Positions 27,052 through 35,886 of a stretch of 64,000 nt of DNA are shown here, one piece after another. The stretch spans positions 1-64,000 of the forward strand of contig CACWFY010000009.1 of the NCBI GenBank assembly GCA_902760345.1, in the 5' to 3' direction. The stretch's first letter is position 1. Each line of letters starts with the position of its first letter. Both the position numbers and the translations under genes were made by a program. The notes under the pieces are model-generated. The model made no database searches. It saw only the letters and a program-made list of their open reading frames with translations, and was not told where the DNA came from. This DNA comes from an uncultured Bacteroidales bacterium. Its GTDB lineage: Bacteria > Bacteroidota > Bacteroidia > Bacteroidales > Bacteroidaceae.

Positions 27052-30000
27052 ATGAAGAAAAAATTATCTTTATTAATGGTTGCTCTCGTAGCTATTGCGG
27101 CATTTGCTGTGCAACAGACGAGGAGATCGGCAGGTGATGTCTTCTCTGATGATTTTAGCTATGCTACAGGTAGCGAAACCTTCAAAGGAGGTTCAGGTAG
27201 CGACTGGACAGGATCAATCGCTACGATTAAGATTCAGAGCAGTAATGCAACCCATACAGATGAAGCAGTTCAAGCTGCATTTGCAGCCTTTAAGGCTAAA
27301 TGGCAAACATCTGATTTGAGTAATGCATATTATGGAGACAAGTGCATCAAGTTGGGTACATCAAGTAGTGATGGTAAAATGACTACTGTTGCTCTTGCTG
27401 ACCTCAATGGTGCTGCAGTCGTAAAGATTAGTGCTGCAGGATGGGGCTCTGGAACAAATAAGATGAAAGTCGCCATTTCGGGTGCAGGTACTATCTCTGG
27501 TGAAGAAGTTACTGTTACTAATTCGGAATATACCGAATATACCTATAATATTAGTGGCGGTACTAGTGAAACTAAAATCACTATTTCTGGACATCGCATT
27601 TTTATTGGAAGTGTTGAGATTACTACAGCTGCTGCTCCTGCCGTTGCTGCTCCATCTATTTCTGGTACAACTCCGTTTGTGGGCTCTACTGAGGTAACGC
27701 TGGCTTGTGAAACTGAAGGTGCTGCTATTCGTTATACACTGGATGGCAATGACCCCACAGCAGAGAGCACACTGTATGAGGCTCCGTTTACACTGACTGA
27801 GACAGCTACTGTTAAGGCTATTGCTATTAAGGATGAGGTCTCAAGTTCTATTGCTAGCAAGACGTTCACCGCCATTCCTTCTGTTGCTGATATTGCAACT
27901 CTGAATGCGTTGGGAAATGATGCAACATTCGCTTTCACGGGTGAAGCACTTGTGGTTTATCAAAATGGTAAGTATAACTATGTTAAGGATAATACTGGAT
28001 CAAGCCTGATATATGGAACAAGTGTAGTACCTGCTGACGCTGTTGGTAAGACTATTGCTGCAAATTGGACAGGTAAGGTAAGCATTTATAAGAACCTGTT
28101 TGAGGCAATCCCTGATGCTGCACTCACGCTGAAGGATGGTGAGGCAGTTGTCGTTACTTACCCTGCAGTTGCTATTGATGACGTTAAGGCTGAGAATGTT
28201 AATCAGGTAGTTACACTTAAAGGTGTGACTTATACTAAGCCTGACGGAAAGAATTTCAATATCACAAAGGATGGAAACGAAATGGTCGTTGCTGGTTACA
28301 ACCAGTTTGGCTTGGAGATTGCTGATCCTGTTGAGGGCGAGACCTATGATATCGTAGGAGTTATCAGCCGTTACAACGACAATATCCAGTTCCAGCCGAT
28401 TGAGTTTAAGTCTAATTATTCTGTAAAGGTTGCTACCGACATTGCCAATGGTACTGTTGAAGTTGACAAGACTAAGGCTGCTGAGGGCGATGTGGTTACC
28501 ATTACCGCTACTCCTGCTGAGGGCTATGAGCTGTTGTCTCTGTCTGTGGTAGGAGATGGTGTTGATTTGACTGTTCCTGTAAGCGGTGGTAAGTTTACCA
28601 TGCCTGCTGCCAACGTAATTGTCAGTGCTACCTTCGTAGAGCCAGAGGATATCACGATTTCTCCTGAGGGTGGTGATATCAACGAAGCATTGGCTGCAGC
28701 TACTGCTGGTAAGATTGCCAAGAACATCACTATTAACTTGGCTGAGAATGGCGCTTACACCGTAAGTGCTCCTATTGTTTCCGCTAATAATTTGATTATT
28801 AACGGTGCTGCTGGTGCAACGATTGATGCAAGCGGTAATGCCGGTGACTTTATTACCTTGCAGGGCTCAACAGTATTTGCTAAGAAGTCTGACGATACAG
28901 ACTCTGACCACTATCTGATTGCTGCAGTTTCTGTTTCTGATGTTAAGATAAGCGGTCTGAAGGGCGCACTTATTACTGATGCTCAGAAGACGCTTCTTGA
29001 GACTCTTACAATTTCTAATGCCGTTGTTGAGATGCCTGCTGCTGGCAAGAACGTGATTAACTTCAACGGTAAGGGATATGTTGGCAAGGTCGTTGTTAAG
29101 AATTCTACTATTTGGGCAAATGGCATGAATACAGGCTTCTTCGCCCAGTATGGTAGCCGTCCTAAGAACGTGAACGGTGACTGGCTGCAGGAGTTTGATA
29201 TTCAGAGCTCTACCATTGTTAATATTGCCAATGGTAAGAATATCTGTGACTTGAAGCAGAATGGTACTGTCCAGAATGTTTACACTCTGAAGAATAACAT
29301 CTTCGTAGACTGTGGCAAGAATGGACAGGTGGTCGTTGGCTTCAACAAGGGTCAGACTAGTGCTACTCCTGTATGGGCTGTTGACGGAAATATCTTCAAC
29401 TTTGGAGGTGTTGACACGAGTGCTGCTGAGGTTGAGAAGGCTGGTAAGGCTGGCGAAGAAGACATCGTTAAGAACAGCGTAGCTGGTGTAATTACCTTCA
29501 CTGATGCAGCTGCTGGTGATTTCAATGGATCGTTCAAATTGCCTATTGGCGCTACGGCACCTGAGGACAAGATTGGTGACCCACGTTGGAATGTTGCTTA
29601 TAAAGAGTCTGGTGCTGTTCTGTGGAGCAGTGAGGAGCCTGCCACTATTGTTTGGGATCAGGCAAACATTGCTATTCCTGCTGAGAAGTTTGCCAATGCT
29701 AAGGTTGGCGATGTGATGCATGTGATGTTGCAGGATGTTCCAGCTGATGCTGCTAATACTTGGGATTCTCAGGTAGAACTACGTGGTCAGAACTGGAAGG
29801 CACTTGAGGCTAGCGTATTTGTGGCTGGTACTGCTTCTGAAGCAGCAAAGACTGTTGTTGACTTCGTCCTGACTGGTGACATTCTTGCTATTGCTAAGGA
29901 ATTGGGCGTACAAATTAATGGTCAGAATTGTAAGACTGCTTTGATAACTCTTGAGTATGCTGACGAGGTTGCAGGTTCTGACCTGTCTATCTGGGTCGGT

Positions 30001-32631
30001 TCACTGACTAAGGGTAATGTTAGTATAGACAAAGCTCACTTTGCTAATTCTAACTTGTTTAATGGTGTCAAGATTGGCGATAAGATCCGCGTGACTGTCA
30101 AGAAGACTGATGCAGAGTCTGATTGCTGGATTGGCATGAACTATTTAAGCTCAACTTGGGCATGGTCTTCCTTCGACGAGGGTTCGTTTGCCGCAACTAC
30201 TACAGAAACTGCTGATGGCGCTATCGTAGAATTTGAGGTAAAGACCGAGGCTGCTGCTAAGATTATGAATGAGGATAATGTTGCAGTTATTGTCAACAAT
30301 CCTAATCAGACTGTTACACAGGTAGAGTTAATCATTGCTCCTGTTGACATCGTGATTAGTCCTGAGGAAGGCGCTGATATCTATGCAACTCTGAAGGCTG
30401 AAACCGATAAGGTTGCTAAGGTTGGTAACATCTATGTTTACCTCGCTCCTGGCAAGAAGTTTACTATCAGTCAGTCAATCGTTGCTCCTGCTGCATTCGT
30501 AATCATGGGTGCTGAAGTAGGTACAAATCCGAGTTCAATCGACGAAACTGCTACAATGGCTGAAATCGATGCTTCTGCTCTGACGGGGCCGCTGGTACAG
30601 ATGAGCGCAGAACCTGCTGTTGATGCAGATGCAAACGGCTTCTATCCGTTGGGTGATGTTGGCTTCTTGAATGTTAAGGTCACTGGTCTGACTCAGCAGC
30701 TGTTCTATGCCAACAAGGTTAAGTATTTGTTCGATACCTTCCATGTTGACTTCTGTAACATCAATATTGCTGGAGGTAGCAAGACTGTAATTGATACCAA
30801 TGGTGGTGGTGTTATCGCTACGCTTGATATGTCGAAGAACACTATCTGGGCAGAACCAGCCAATACTGGTGCTCTCTATAGCTCACAGAGTGGTCAGAAG
30901 GCTACTGAGGCTGGTTTGACTGTTCAAACCTTCAACATCGAAAAGAACACGATTTCTAACATTGCTTACGGTAAGAACTTCTGTTCTCATCGTCAGAGCA
31001 ACCAGACATGGCTTACCTACAATGTTAGGAACAACGTCTTCGTGAACTGCGGAAAGAGCGGTCAGGTTATCAAGGGCTTGAATGGTGGCTCTAGTGGTGC
31101 AAATCCGACTTGGAATATCGATGGCAATGTGTTCAACTTCGACGGTGCCGACACGAGTGCAAACGAGAGTACTGGTGATGCTGATGAGCCTGTCAAGAAC
31201 AGCTTGGCTGGTATCTTCGAATTTACCGACGCTGCTACTGGTGACTTCAATGGCGTATTCAAGGGTAAGACAGCAGAAGCTCCTGCAAAATATCCTGGTG
31301 ACCCACGCTGGACTTACACTTACGAAATTGCTCCTACGGATATCGTGATTTCTCCTGAGTCTGGCGCTGACATTGCAGCAGCTTTGAGTGCAGCTAAGGA
31401 AGGAATCCTCAAGGTGGGTAACATCACGATTAACTTGGCTGAGAATGGTGCTTACACCGTTAGTGCTGCTCTTGAGGCTCCTGCCAGTGTAACTATCAAT
31501 GGTAATGGTGCTACTATTGATGCTTCTTCATTGGAGGCTGCTATGATTACTACACCTGCTGGTGATTTGGCAGAGTGGATGGATGGCAACTTGACTATTA
31601 AGGATGTGACCATTAAGGGTGTCAATAAGGGTATTTATGCAAGTGCTGGTAAGAACTACCTGTACAATGACTTCCTGATTGAAAATAGTGTCATTGAGAT
31701 TACAGCTACTGGCGGCTTCGAGTTTGACTTCCGCAAGGGTGGTGTTGCCAAGAACTTCACCATCAATAGGTCAACCATCTACGCTCCTCAGGCAACTGTC
31801 AACTCTCTGTACACTTCTCAGAGTGCCCAAAAGGGTACTGAGGCTCCTGGTGTAACCGTTCAGACCTTTGCTATCACGAATTCTACTTTGTATAACATCG
31901 CCAAGGGCAAGAATTTCTTCACTCACCGTCAGAATGGCCAGAAGTGGCTTGCTTTCACAGCAACGAATAGTATTTTCGTCAATGTTGGTAAGTCTGGTCA
32001 GGTTATGCAGGGTATGAATGGTGGCAGCCAGAATGCTAATCCTATATGGACAGCTACTGGTAACATCTTCAACTTCGACGGTGCTGACACAAGTGAAAAG
32101 GAGCATCCTTCAGCAGCAGGTGACGATGTTGTTAAGAACAGCGTAGCTGGTATCATCAATTTCCAGGATGCTGCCGCTGGTAACTTCAACGCTTCTCTCA
32201 CTCTTGCTCCAGGCACAGAGACTGCTCCTGAGTCTGTCGGTGACCCACGTTGGACACTCAACTTAGAGATGGGCTATGCTATTTCTGTTGCCGAGGGTAT
32301 TGAGAATGGTACTGTTAAGGCTGATGCTCCTTATGCCGCAACAGGCGTGACAGTAAAGGTTACAGCTACACCGGCAGAGGGCTACGAGCTTGACGAACTC
32401 TACTACGAGAAGGATGGTGACAACGGTATCTATCCTATCGTTGACGGCCAGTTTGAGATGCCTGCTGCAGCTGTTGTCATCAAGGCTACCTTCAAGTCTG
32501 CTACCGGCATCAACAGCATTGCTGCTGACAAGATGAAGAACGCTACCATTTACAACATGAAGGGTCAGCGTGTAGACAAGGCTCAGAAGGGTCTGTACAT
32601 CATCAATGGCAAGAAGGTCGTGATTAAGTGA
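27052..32631 (+). CDS. Giant secreted protein with three beta-helix (DUF4957/DUF5123-like) modules
   Basis: 1859 residues with an N-terminal signal peptide. In order: an N-terminal beta-rich part (to about 195); a chitobiase C-terminal-like domain (about 196-272, TEGAAIRYTLDGNDP); an OB-like stretch; an InlB-type repeat (about 455-530, KAAEGDVVTITATPAEGY); and beta-helix module 1 (about 532-852). Two jelly-roll-like segments (about 856-1093) follow, then beta-helix modules 2 (about 1100-1423) and 3 (about 1428-1736), a second InlB-type repeat and a sorting-type tail ending NGKKVVIK. The modules share ITINLAENGAYTVSA, GKNFF/C..HRQ and VKNSVAGI...DAA.GDFN. Such helices are found in pectin-associated surface proteins. 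No lyase residues are certain, so binding or adhesion is as likely as catalysis. Confidence 0.85.
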   Translation: MKKKLSLLMVALVAIAAFAVQQTRRSAGDVFSDDFSYATGSETFKGGSGSDWTGSIATIKIQSSNATHTDEAVQAAFAAFKAKWQTSDLSNAYYGDKCIKLGTSSSDGKMTTVALADLNGAAVVKISAAGWGSGTNKMKVAISGAGTISGEEVTVTNSEYTEYTYNISGGTSETKITISGHRIFIGSVEITTAAAPAVAAPSISGTTPFVGSTEVTLACETEGAAIRYTLDGNDPTAESTLYEAPFTLTETATVKAIAIKDEVSSSIASKTFTAIPSVADIATLNALGNDATFAFTGEALVVYQNGKYNYVKDNTGSSLIYGTSVVPADAVGKTIAANWTGKVSIYKNLFEAIPDAALTLKDGEAVVVTYPAVAIDDVKAENVNQVVTLKGVTYTKPDGKNFNITKDGNEMVVAGYNQFGLEIADPVEGETYDIVGVISRYNDNIQFQPIEFKSNYSVKVATDIANGTVEVDKTKAAEGDVVTITATPAEGYELLSLSVVGDGVDLTVPVSGGKFTMPAANVIVSATFVEPEDITISPEGGDINEALAAATAGKIAKNITINLAENGAYTVSAPIVSANNLIINGAAGATIDASGNAGDFITLQGSTVFAKKSDDTDSDHYLIAAVSVSDVKISGLKGALITDAQKTLLETLTISNAVVEMPAAGKNVINFNGKGYVGKVVVKNSTIWANGMNTGFFAQYGSRPKNVNGDWLQEFDIQSSTIVNIANGKNICDLKQNGTVQNVYTLKNNIFVDCGKNGQVVVGFNKGQTSATPVWAVDGNIFNFGGVDTSAAEVEKAGKAGEEDIVKNSVAGVITFTDAAAGDFNGSFKLPIGATAPEDKIGDPRWNVAYKESGAVLWSSEEPATIVWDQANIAIPAEKFANAKVGDVMHVMLQDVPADAANTWDSQVELRGQNWKALEASVFVAGTASEAAKTVVDFVLTGDILAIAKELGVQINGQNCKTALITLEYADEVAGSDLSIWVGSLTKGNVSIDKAHFANSNLFNGVKIGDKIRVTVKKTDAESDCWIGMNYLSSTWAWSSFDEGSFAATTTETADGAIVEFEVKTEAAAKIMNEDNVAVIVNNPNQTVTQVELIIAPVDIVISPEEGADIYATLKAETDKVAKVGNIYVYLAPGKKFTISQSIVAPAAFVIMGAEVGTNPSSIDETATMAEIDASALTGPLVQMSAEPAVDADANGFYPLGDVGFLNVKVTGLTQQLFYANKVKYLFDTFHVDFCNINIAGGSKTVIDTNGGGVIATLDMSKNTIWAEPANTGALYSSQSGQKATEAGLTVQTFNIEKNTISNIAYGKNFCSHRQSNQTWLTYNVRNNVFVNCGKSGQVIKGLNGGSSGANPTWNIDGNVFNFDGADTSANESTGDADEPVKNSLAGIFEFTDAATGDFNGVFKGKTAEAPAKYPGDPRWTYTYEIAPTDIVISPESGADIAAALSAAKEGILKVGNITINLAENGAYTVSAALEAPASVTINGNGATIDASSLEAAMITTPAGDLAEWMDGNLTIKDVTIKGVNKGIYASAGKNYLYNDFLIENSVIEITATGGFEFDFRKGGVAKNFTINRSTIYAPQATVNSLYTSQSAQKGTEAPGVTVQTFAITNSTLYNIAKGKNFFTHRQNGQKWLAFTATNSIFVNVGKSGQVMQGMNGGSQNANPIWTATGNIFNFDGADTSEKEHPSAAGDDVVKNSVAGIINFQDAAAGNFNASLTLAPGTETAPESVGDPRWTLNLEMGYAISVAEGIENGTVKADAPYAATGVTVKVTATPAEGYELDELYYEKDGDNGIYPIVDGQFEMPAAAVVIKATFKSATGINSIAADKMKNATIYNMKGQRVDKAQKGLYIINGKKVVIK

Positions 32632-32755
32632 GAATAAAGCAAGAGCTTGCTCATGCTTTATCGAGCGTGAGCGAGCTCGAGCTGAAAGCTCAGGGTCGTG
32701 ATTAAATAACGACCACGAATTTCACTAATTGAACGAATTGTTCTAAATAAAGAAG

Positions 32756-32789
32756 AGTGGCGGCACTTCAAGGTGTCGCCACTTTTTTT
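32756..32789 (+). terminator. Terminator of the giant protein gene
   Basis: AGTGGCGGCACTTCAAGGTG then TCGCCACT forms a strong hairpin followed by seven T. An almost identical copy lies at 33366-33398. The 124 bases before it are non-coding and hold GAGC/GCTC-rich short palindromes and a degenerate ACGAATT-type repeat. Confidence 0.85.
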
Positions 32790-32797
32790 GTTAAATG

Positions 32798-32829
32798 TTT
32801 GGAAGTTAAAGAAAAAGTGTATATCTTTG
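32798..32829 (+). promoter_or_regulatory. Promoter of the two small membrane-protein genes
   Basis: TTTG at 32798-32801, 20 bases, TATCTTTG at 32822-32829, 32 bases before the ATG at 32862. Confidence 0.8.
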
Positions 32830-32861
32830 CAGGGTGAATTGTAAGACAACCAATAGTACAG

Positions 32862-33098
32862 ATGGTAAAACGGAAGCGGATAAGGATAGATAGTAATACA
32901 CGGCGTGACTTGTATGATAAGTTTAGTGATTACACATTGGACTTGTCAAAGTTAGTGTTTGGTGGTGTCATCCTTGCTGGCATTATGGGGCTTAGCGTTA
33001 ATCCTGATGTTTTGTTTGGCCTTGGAGCTTTATCTGTCATTATACTTACGATGGTTGGGTTCGTATTCATTATTTTGAAACATAATAGTAGGAGGTAA
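32862..33098 (+). CDS. Small two-helix membrane protein
   Basis: A 78-residue protein with a basic N-terminus (MVKRKRIRIDSNTRRD), two hydrophobic helices (about 30-47 and 50-70) and a basic C-terminus (KHNSRR). It resembles small Bacteroidales membrane proteins of unknown function (DUF6722-like, from memory). It has a strong promoter of its own. Its last codons, AGG AGG TAA, form the ribosome-binding site of the next tiny gene. I infer co-translation of the pair. No function can be assigned. Confidence 0.65.
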   Translation: MVKRKRIRIDSNTRRDLYDKFSDYTLDLSKLVFGGVILAGIMGLSVNPDVLFGLGALSVIILTMVGFVFIILKHNSRR

Positions 33099-33102
33099 CA
33101 AT

Positions 33103-33207
33103 ATGGGGCTGATTTATTTTATTTCTTTTTTTACTTTAATCGCTGCAGCTTTTCTTGTTTGGGCATTGGTGCAACTATGGCACATGCCTGACAATCCTGC
33201 CGTGTAA
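33103..33207 (+). CDS. Tiny 34-residue single-helix membrane protein
   Basis: The peptide starts MGLIYFISFFTLIAAAFLVW and continues ALVQLWHMPDNPAV: one membrane helix and a short polar tail. GGAGG at 33091-33095, eight bases before the ATG, is a rare full Shine-Dalgarno site for this group, and it lies in the stop region of the preceding gene. That arrangement argues for real expression despite the small size. The function is unknown. Confidence 0.6.
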   Translation: MGLIYFISFFTLIAAAFLVWALVQLWHMPDNPAV

Positions 33208-33224
33208 AAGCGACGCATTAAAAT

Positions 33225-33347
33225 AGCATTACTGCTGACAAGATGAAGGACGCTACCATCTACACTGTTGGTGGTCAGCGTGTCAACAGCGCTAAGAAGG
33301 GTCGTATTGAAGTAGTCAAGATAAAAATCAAGAATTCGAGAATTTAA
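33225..33347 (+). pseudogene. Decayed copy of the giant protein's C-terminal tail
   Basis: Forty codons read SITADKMKDATIYTVGGQRV then NSAKKGRIEVVK. This is a diverged copy of the tail at 32517-32631 (SIAADKMKNATIYNMKGQRV, DKAQKGLYIINGKK). The start of any gene is missing, and the last residues have drifted out of the basic ending. It is followed by a copy of the same terminator. Confidence 0.8.
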
Positions 33348-33365
33348 GAATTCATCTATAGCAAG

Positions 33366-33398
33366 AGTGGCGGCACTTCAAGGTGTCGCCACTTTTTT
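33366..33398 (+). terminator. Duplicate of the 32756 terminator
   Basis: The same stem, AGTGGCGGCACTTCAAGGTG then TCGCCACT, with a six-T tail. Together with the tail remnant it shows that the end of a large-protein gene was duplicated here. Confidence 0.8.
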
Positions 33399-33429
33399 GT
33401 TGCTTAATGTTTGCAATATAAAATGCAGC

Positions 33430-33600
33430 GCTTTGACTACGTGAATACTATGTTTTGACGTGGTCGATACTATGCTTTGACGTGGTCGATACTATGTTTT
33501 GACGTGGTGGATGTGCCACTTTGACAGTCACAAAGTTACGCCTCGCCGCCAACAAAGTGCCACATAGACGGCCACAAAGTGCCACATAGACGACCAACAA
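33430..33600. repeat. Cluster of 22-base tandem repeats
   Basis: Three gapless 22-base units starting ACTATGTTTTGACGTGG lie at 33447-33512. Two 22-base units starting CAAAGTGCCACATAGACG lie at 33553-33596, with decayed neighbours. No spacers lie between units, so it is not a CRISPR array. The motif ACTATG-TTTTGACGTGG is related to the CACG/ACATAGTTTTCA half-sites of the element at 12962-13319. Confidence 0.8.
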
Positions 33601-33639
33601 GTGCCGTCTCCGTCGCCACGAAGAGGGCATCACGCAAAA

Positions 33640-33830
33640 AGACCTAACACCTACCTCAACAGGTCCCAAACCCCGATGCACAAAGGGATTGCGACTAGGT
33701 AACTCTCTGAAAAGACTTACCTGAGAGTTACCTGACACCTCACTCGCAACAGGTCGGCCTTGCGTCATTTTTACCCAGGTAAGTGTCAGTGAGGTGTTAG
33801 TGAGGTGGTGTGACACCACCTCACTGGCCG
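33640..33830. repeat. Non-coding array of short inverted repeats
   Basis: AGGTAACTCTC (33697-33707) pairs perfectly with GAGAGTTACCT (33723-33733). AGTGAGGTGGTG (33799-33810) pairs with CACCACCTCACT (33814-33825) over a three-base loop. Variants of ACACCTCACTCGCAACAGGT recur as direct repeats. I see no credible gene in 33348-33954; the open minus-strand frame there is spanned entirely by repeats. Confidence 0.75.
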
Positions 33831-33889
33831 CAAACGCCCTGTACATCGGTGTTTCAAGGGTGTCGAGTGAGGTGGTGAGGTGTTTTTTG

Positions 33890-33926
33890 AAAAAAGCCTC
33901 ACAGAGCCACAAGAGCTCTGCGAGGC
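33890..33926 (-). terminator. Terminator of the caspase-like protease gene
   Basis: On the minus strand GCCTCGCAGAGC and GCTCTGTGAGGC pair (one mismatch), followed by six T, about 29 bases after the stop codon. Confidence 0.8.
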
Positions 33927-33954
33927 GTGCTATATGAAGCGAATGCTAACTTTG

Positions 33955-35886
33955 TTATCTCAACTTTAACTTCTGCCAGCTGGACTGTAACCCTACAGGA
34001 TACGACACCGTGGGCGTCTGTATCTTGTGGTTGATGAGTACCGACTTCTGCTTGACGTTCTCAATGATGTAGTTGCTAAGTTCGCCCAGGTTTACACTAC
34101 CTTTCGACGCTTGCAATTTCTTTAGAAGGAAGTAGGTGAACAGGCCGTGGCCGTGGTCGTTATACGGATAAGCCGTCTCGTCACCCGAGGCTGCACTCAG
34201 AACCACTACGTTACCCTGTGGCTCAGCCTGGCGGGCCTTGAGGGCTACACCACGCGACGAGGCCGACAGGGTGCTGCCGTCGCCAGTCATACCGCTGAAG
34301 CAGGCGTCAAGGAATACGACCACTGAGAAGGCATTGAGCGCTGCCAGTTCGTTGTATAGCTTCTTTAGCGGATAGCAGACCTCTGTATGGCTGCCGTCAG
34401 CGTCGATAGGCAAGAGGAAGGCGTCGCGTGTGGCTTCGTTGGGTACGCCGTGTCCGGCATAGTAGAAGATGACGCGTATCTTGTTGTAGGCATTGGCAAT
34501 GTTCTTGATGTCCTGTAGGGCGCGAATCATCTTTCCGTAGGTGGCATCAGGATATTGCAGGATATTCTCCTTCGGCAGTCCGAGTGTTTTTTCGCAATAT
34601 TGGGCGAAGATGCGTCCGTCGTTGCCAGCCATCGGCACTTGTGGCGCCAGCGTATACTTCTCGTTGGCAATGATGACGGCAAAGGTGTTGTCGTTTACGC
34701 GTTTGTACTCAGGGATGTTGATATCTACATCGGGCACGCCGACAGCTATCTCCTGGCGGGTGATGACTGTCTGCTGGGCGCTCTCGTCGCTGTTTACCAG
34801 TTTGCTGTAGTCGACCATGTCCTTGAAGTTAGCGTCGACAGAGGTCTCGTTATAGGCCAGTGCCTGACGATTGTCGTAGTTGTATATCTTGCCTGCGGGC
34901 GTCGAGAAGGTCAGCTGGGCCAGTGCCAGCTTGCGATTGCTGATGACGAAGTCTTGGTTGTACACCTTCAGCGCCGACCAGTTCTCGGCAAAGTCACGTG
35001 CCTCATTATTGGTACGGGGCACAGGCAACACAATGTCGCCATAGGGCGACCCGATGAGGAACGACTGGTTGTCAGCGTCGTAGGGCTTCAGCTGCAGGTC
35101 GTCGATGGTCACCTTGTAGGCGAAACGCTGCACATACTCGTCCATCAGTATCTTCTGCAACTCCTCCTGCTTGGCCTTGGCGGTAGTCTCGTTAACGCGT
35201 TCCTTATACTCGTTGACTGTTTCGTAGGGGTCTTTCTGCTTCCACTTGTCCATGCTCAGACGGATGGATTCGCGGGCAAAGAGGTCGAAGTCGGGGGCAT
35301 TCTTGTTGACTTCGACATATTCGCCACGGGCCTTGCGGCGCTGTGCCACGATGTTTTCGGCCTGTTCCAGAAAGGGTAGGGCACGCGGGTGCTTCGAAGC
35401 GTCGGTGACTTCAATATACTCTTTCAAGTATTTGGCAGCGTCCTCGTAGTTCTCGGCATTGAAGCTGCGCGAGGCTACGAAGTATACGAAGCTGGGATAG
35501 TCGGGCGTGGCGCGCAGTCCCTGGTCCTTCATCTCTTTCATCATAGCTATGTCGACTGCCGTACGGGCGAAGATCATGGCGATGGAGTCTTGGTGCTGTT
35601 GCGAGTAGTAACCCGCCCCCGACCTGATGAAGGAATAGATGGACTTGACGACCTCCTGGGTTTTAGCATAGCCTGCTACGCTGGTGGGCAGCGAGTAGAG
35701 CATGGTGCGGTACTCCTGACTACAGGCCATCGCCTTGTTGTAGAGCATCTCCTTGGTAACAGCCGTGTCGGAGCGCATGAGTAGCAACTGCTTATACGAC
35801 TCGTAGGGGTCATCGCTTGCCTGCCCCCATGCCGGGAGTAGCGGCATGAGGGTCAGCAGTAACAGATATAGTGTCTTAGAATGCAT
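33955..35886 (-). CDS. Secreted caspase-like protease (peptidase C14) with an accessory module
   Basis: 643 residues. A signal peptide (LLLLTLMPLLPAWGQ) sends it out of the cytoplasm. Residues about 30-190 are helical and TPR-like. Residues about 210-370 carry a linker (YKERVNETT) and a beta-rich module shared with the neighbouring propeller protein. Residues about 395-625 form the caspase domain. The catalytic dyad is visible: His479 in FYYAGHG and Cys529 in VVFLDACFSG. After the Cys the chain has the usual acidic VVVLSAASGDETAY strand. Cleavage specificity cannot be read. It overlaps the propeller gene by 11 bases. Most bacterial caspase homologues are cytoplasmic, so export is unusual. Confidence 0.9.
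   Translation of the reverse strand: MHSKTLYLLLLTLMPLLPAWGQASDDPYESYKQLLLMRSDTAVTKEMLYNKAMACSQEYRTMLYSLPTSVAGYAKTQEVVKSIYSFIRSGAGYYSQQHQDSIAMIFARTAVDIAMMKEMKDQGLRATPDYPSFVYFVASRSFNAENYEDAAKYLKEYIEVTDASKHPRALPFLEQAENIVAQRRKARGEYVEVNKNAPDFDLFARESIRLSMDKWKQKDPYETVNEYKERVNETTAKAKQEELQKILMDEYVQRFAYKVTIDDLQLKPYDADNQSFLIGSPYGDIVLPVPRTNNEARDFAENWSALKVYNQDFVISNRKLALAQLTFSTPAGKIYNYDNRQALAYNETSVDANFKDMVDYSKLVNSDESAQQTVITRQEIAVGVPDVDINIPEYKRVNDNTFAVIIANEKYTLAPQVPMAGNDGRIFAQYCEKTLGLPKENILQYPDATYGKMIRALQDIKNIANAYNKIRVIFYYAGHGVPNEATRDAFLLPIDADGSHTEVCYPLKKLYNELAALNAFSVVVFLDACFSGMTGDGSTLSASSRGVALKARQAEPQGNVVVLSAASGDETAYPYNDHGHGLFTYFLLKKLQASKGSVNLGELSNYIIENVKQKSVLINHKIQTPTVSYPVGLQSSWQKLKLR

Noticed and set aside
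33447-33596. A CRISPR-like array of 22-base repeats
   Set aside because: Units are gapless without spacers, too few, and there are no cas genes.
33448-33912. A 154-codon open frame on the minus strand between the repeats and the caspase gene
   Set aside because: It is composed of the repeat cluster itself, has no domain, promoter or signal, and reads through the hairpins. I treat it as a by-product of repeats.
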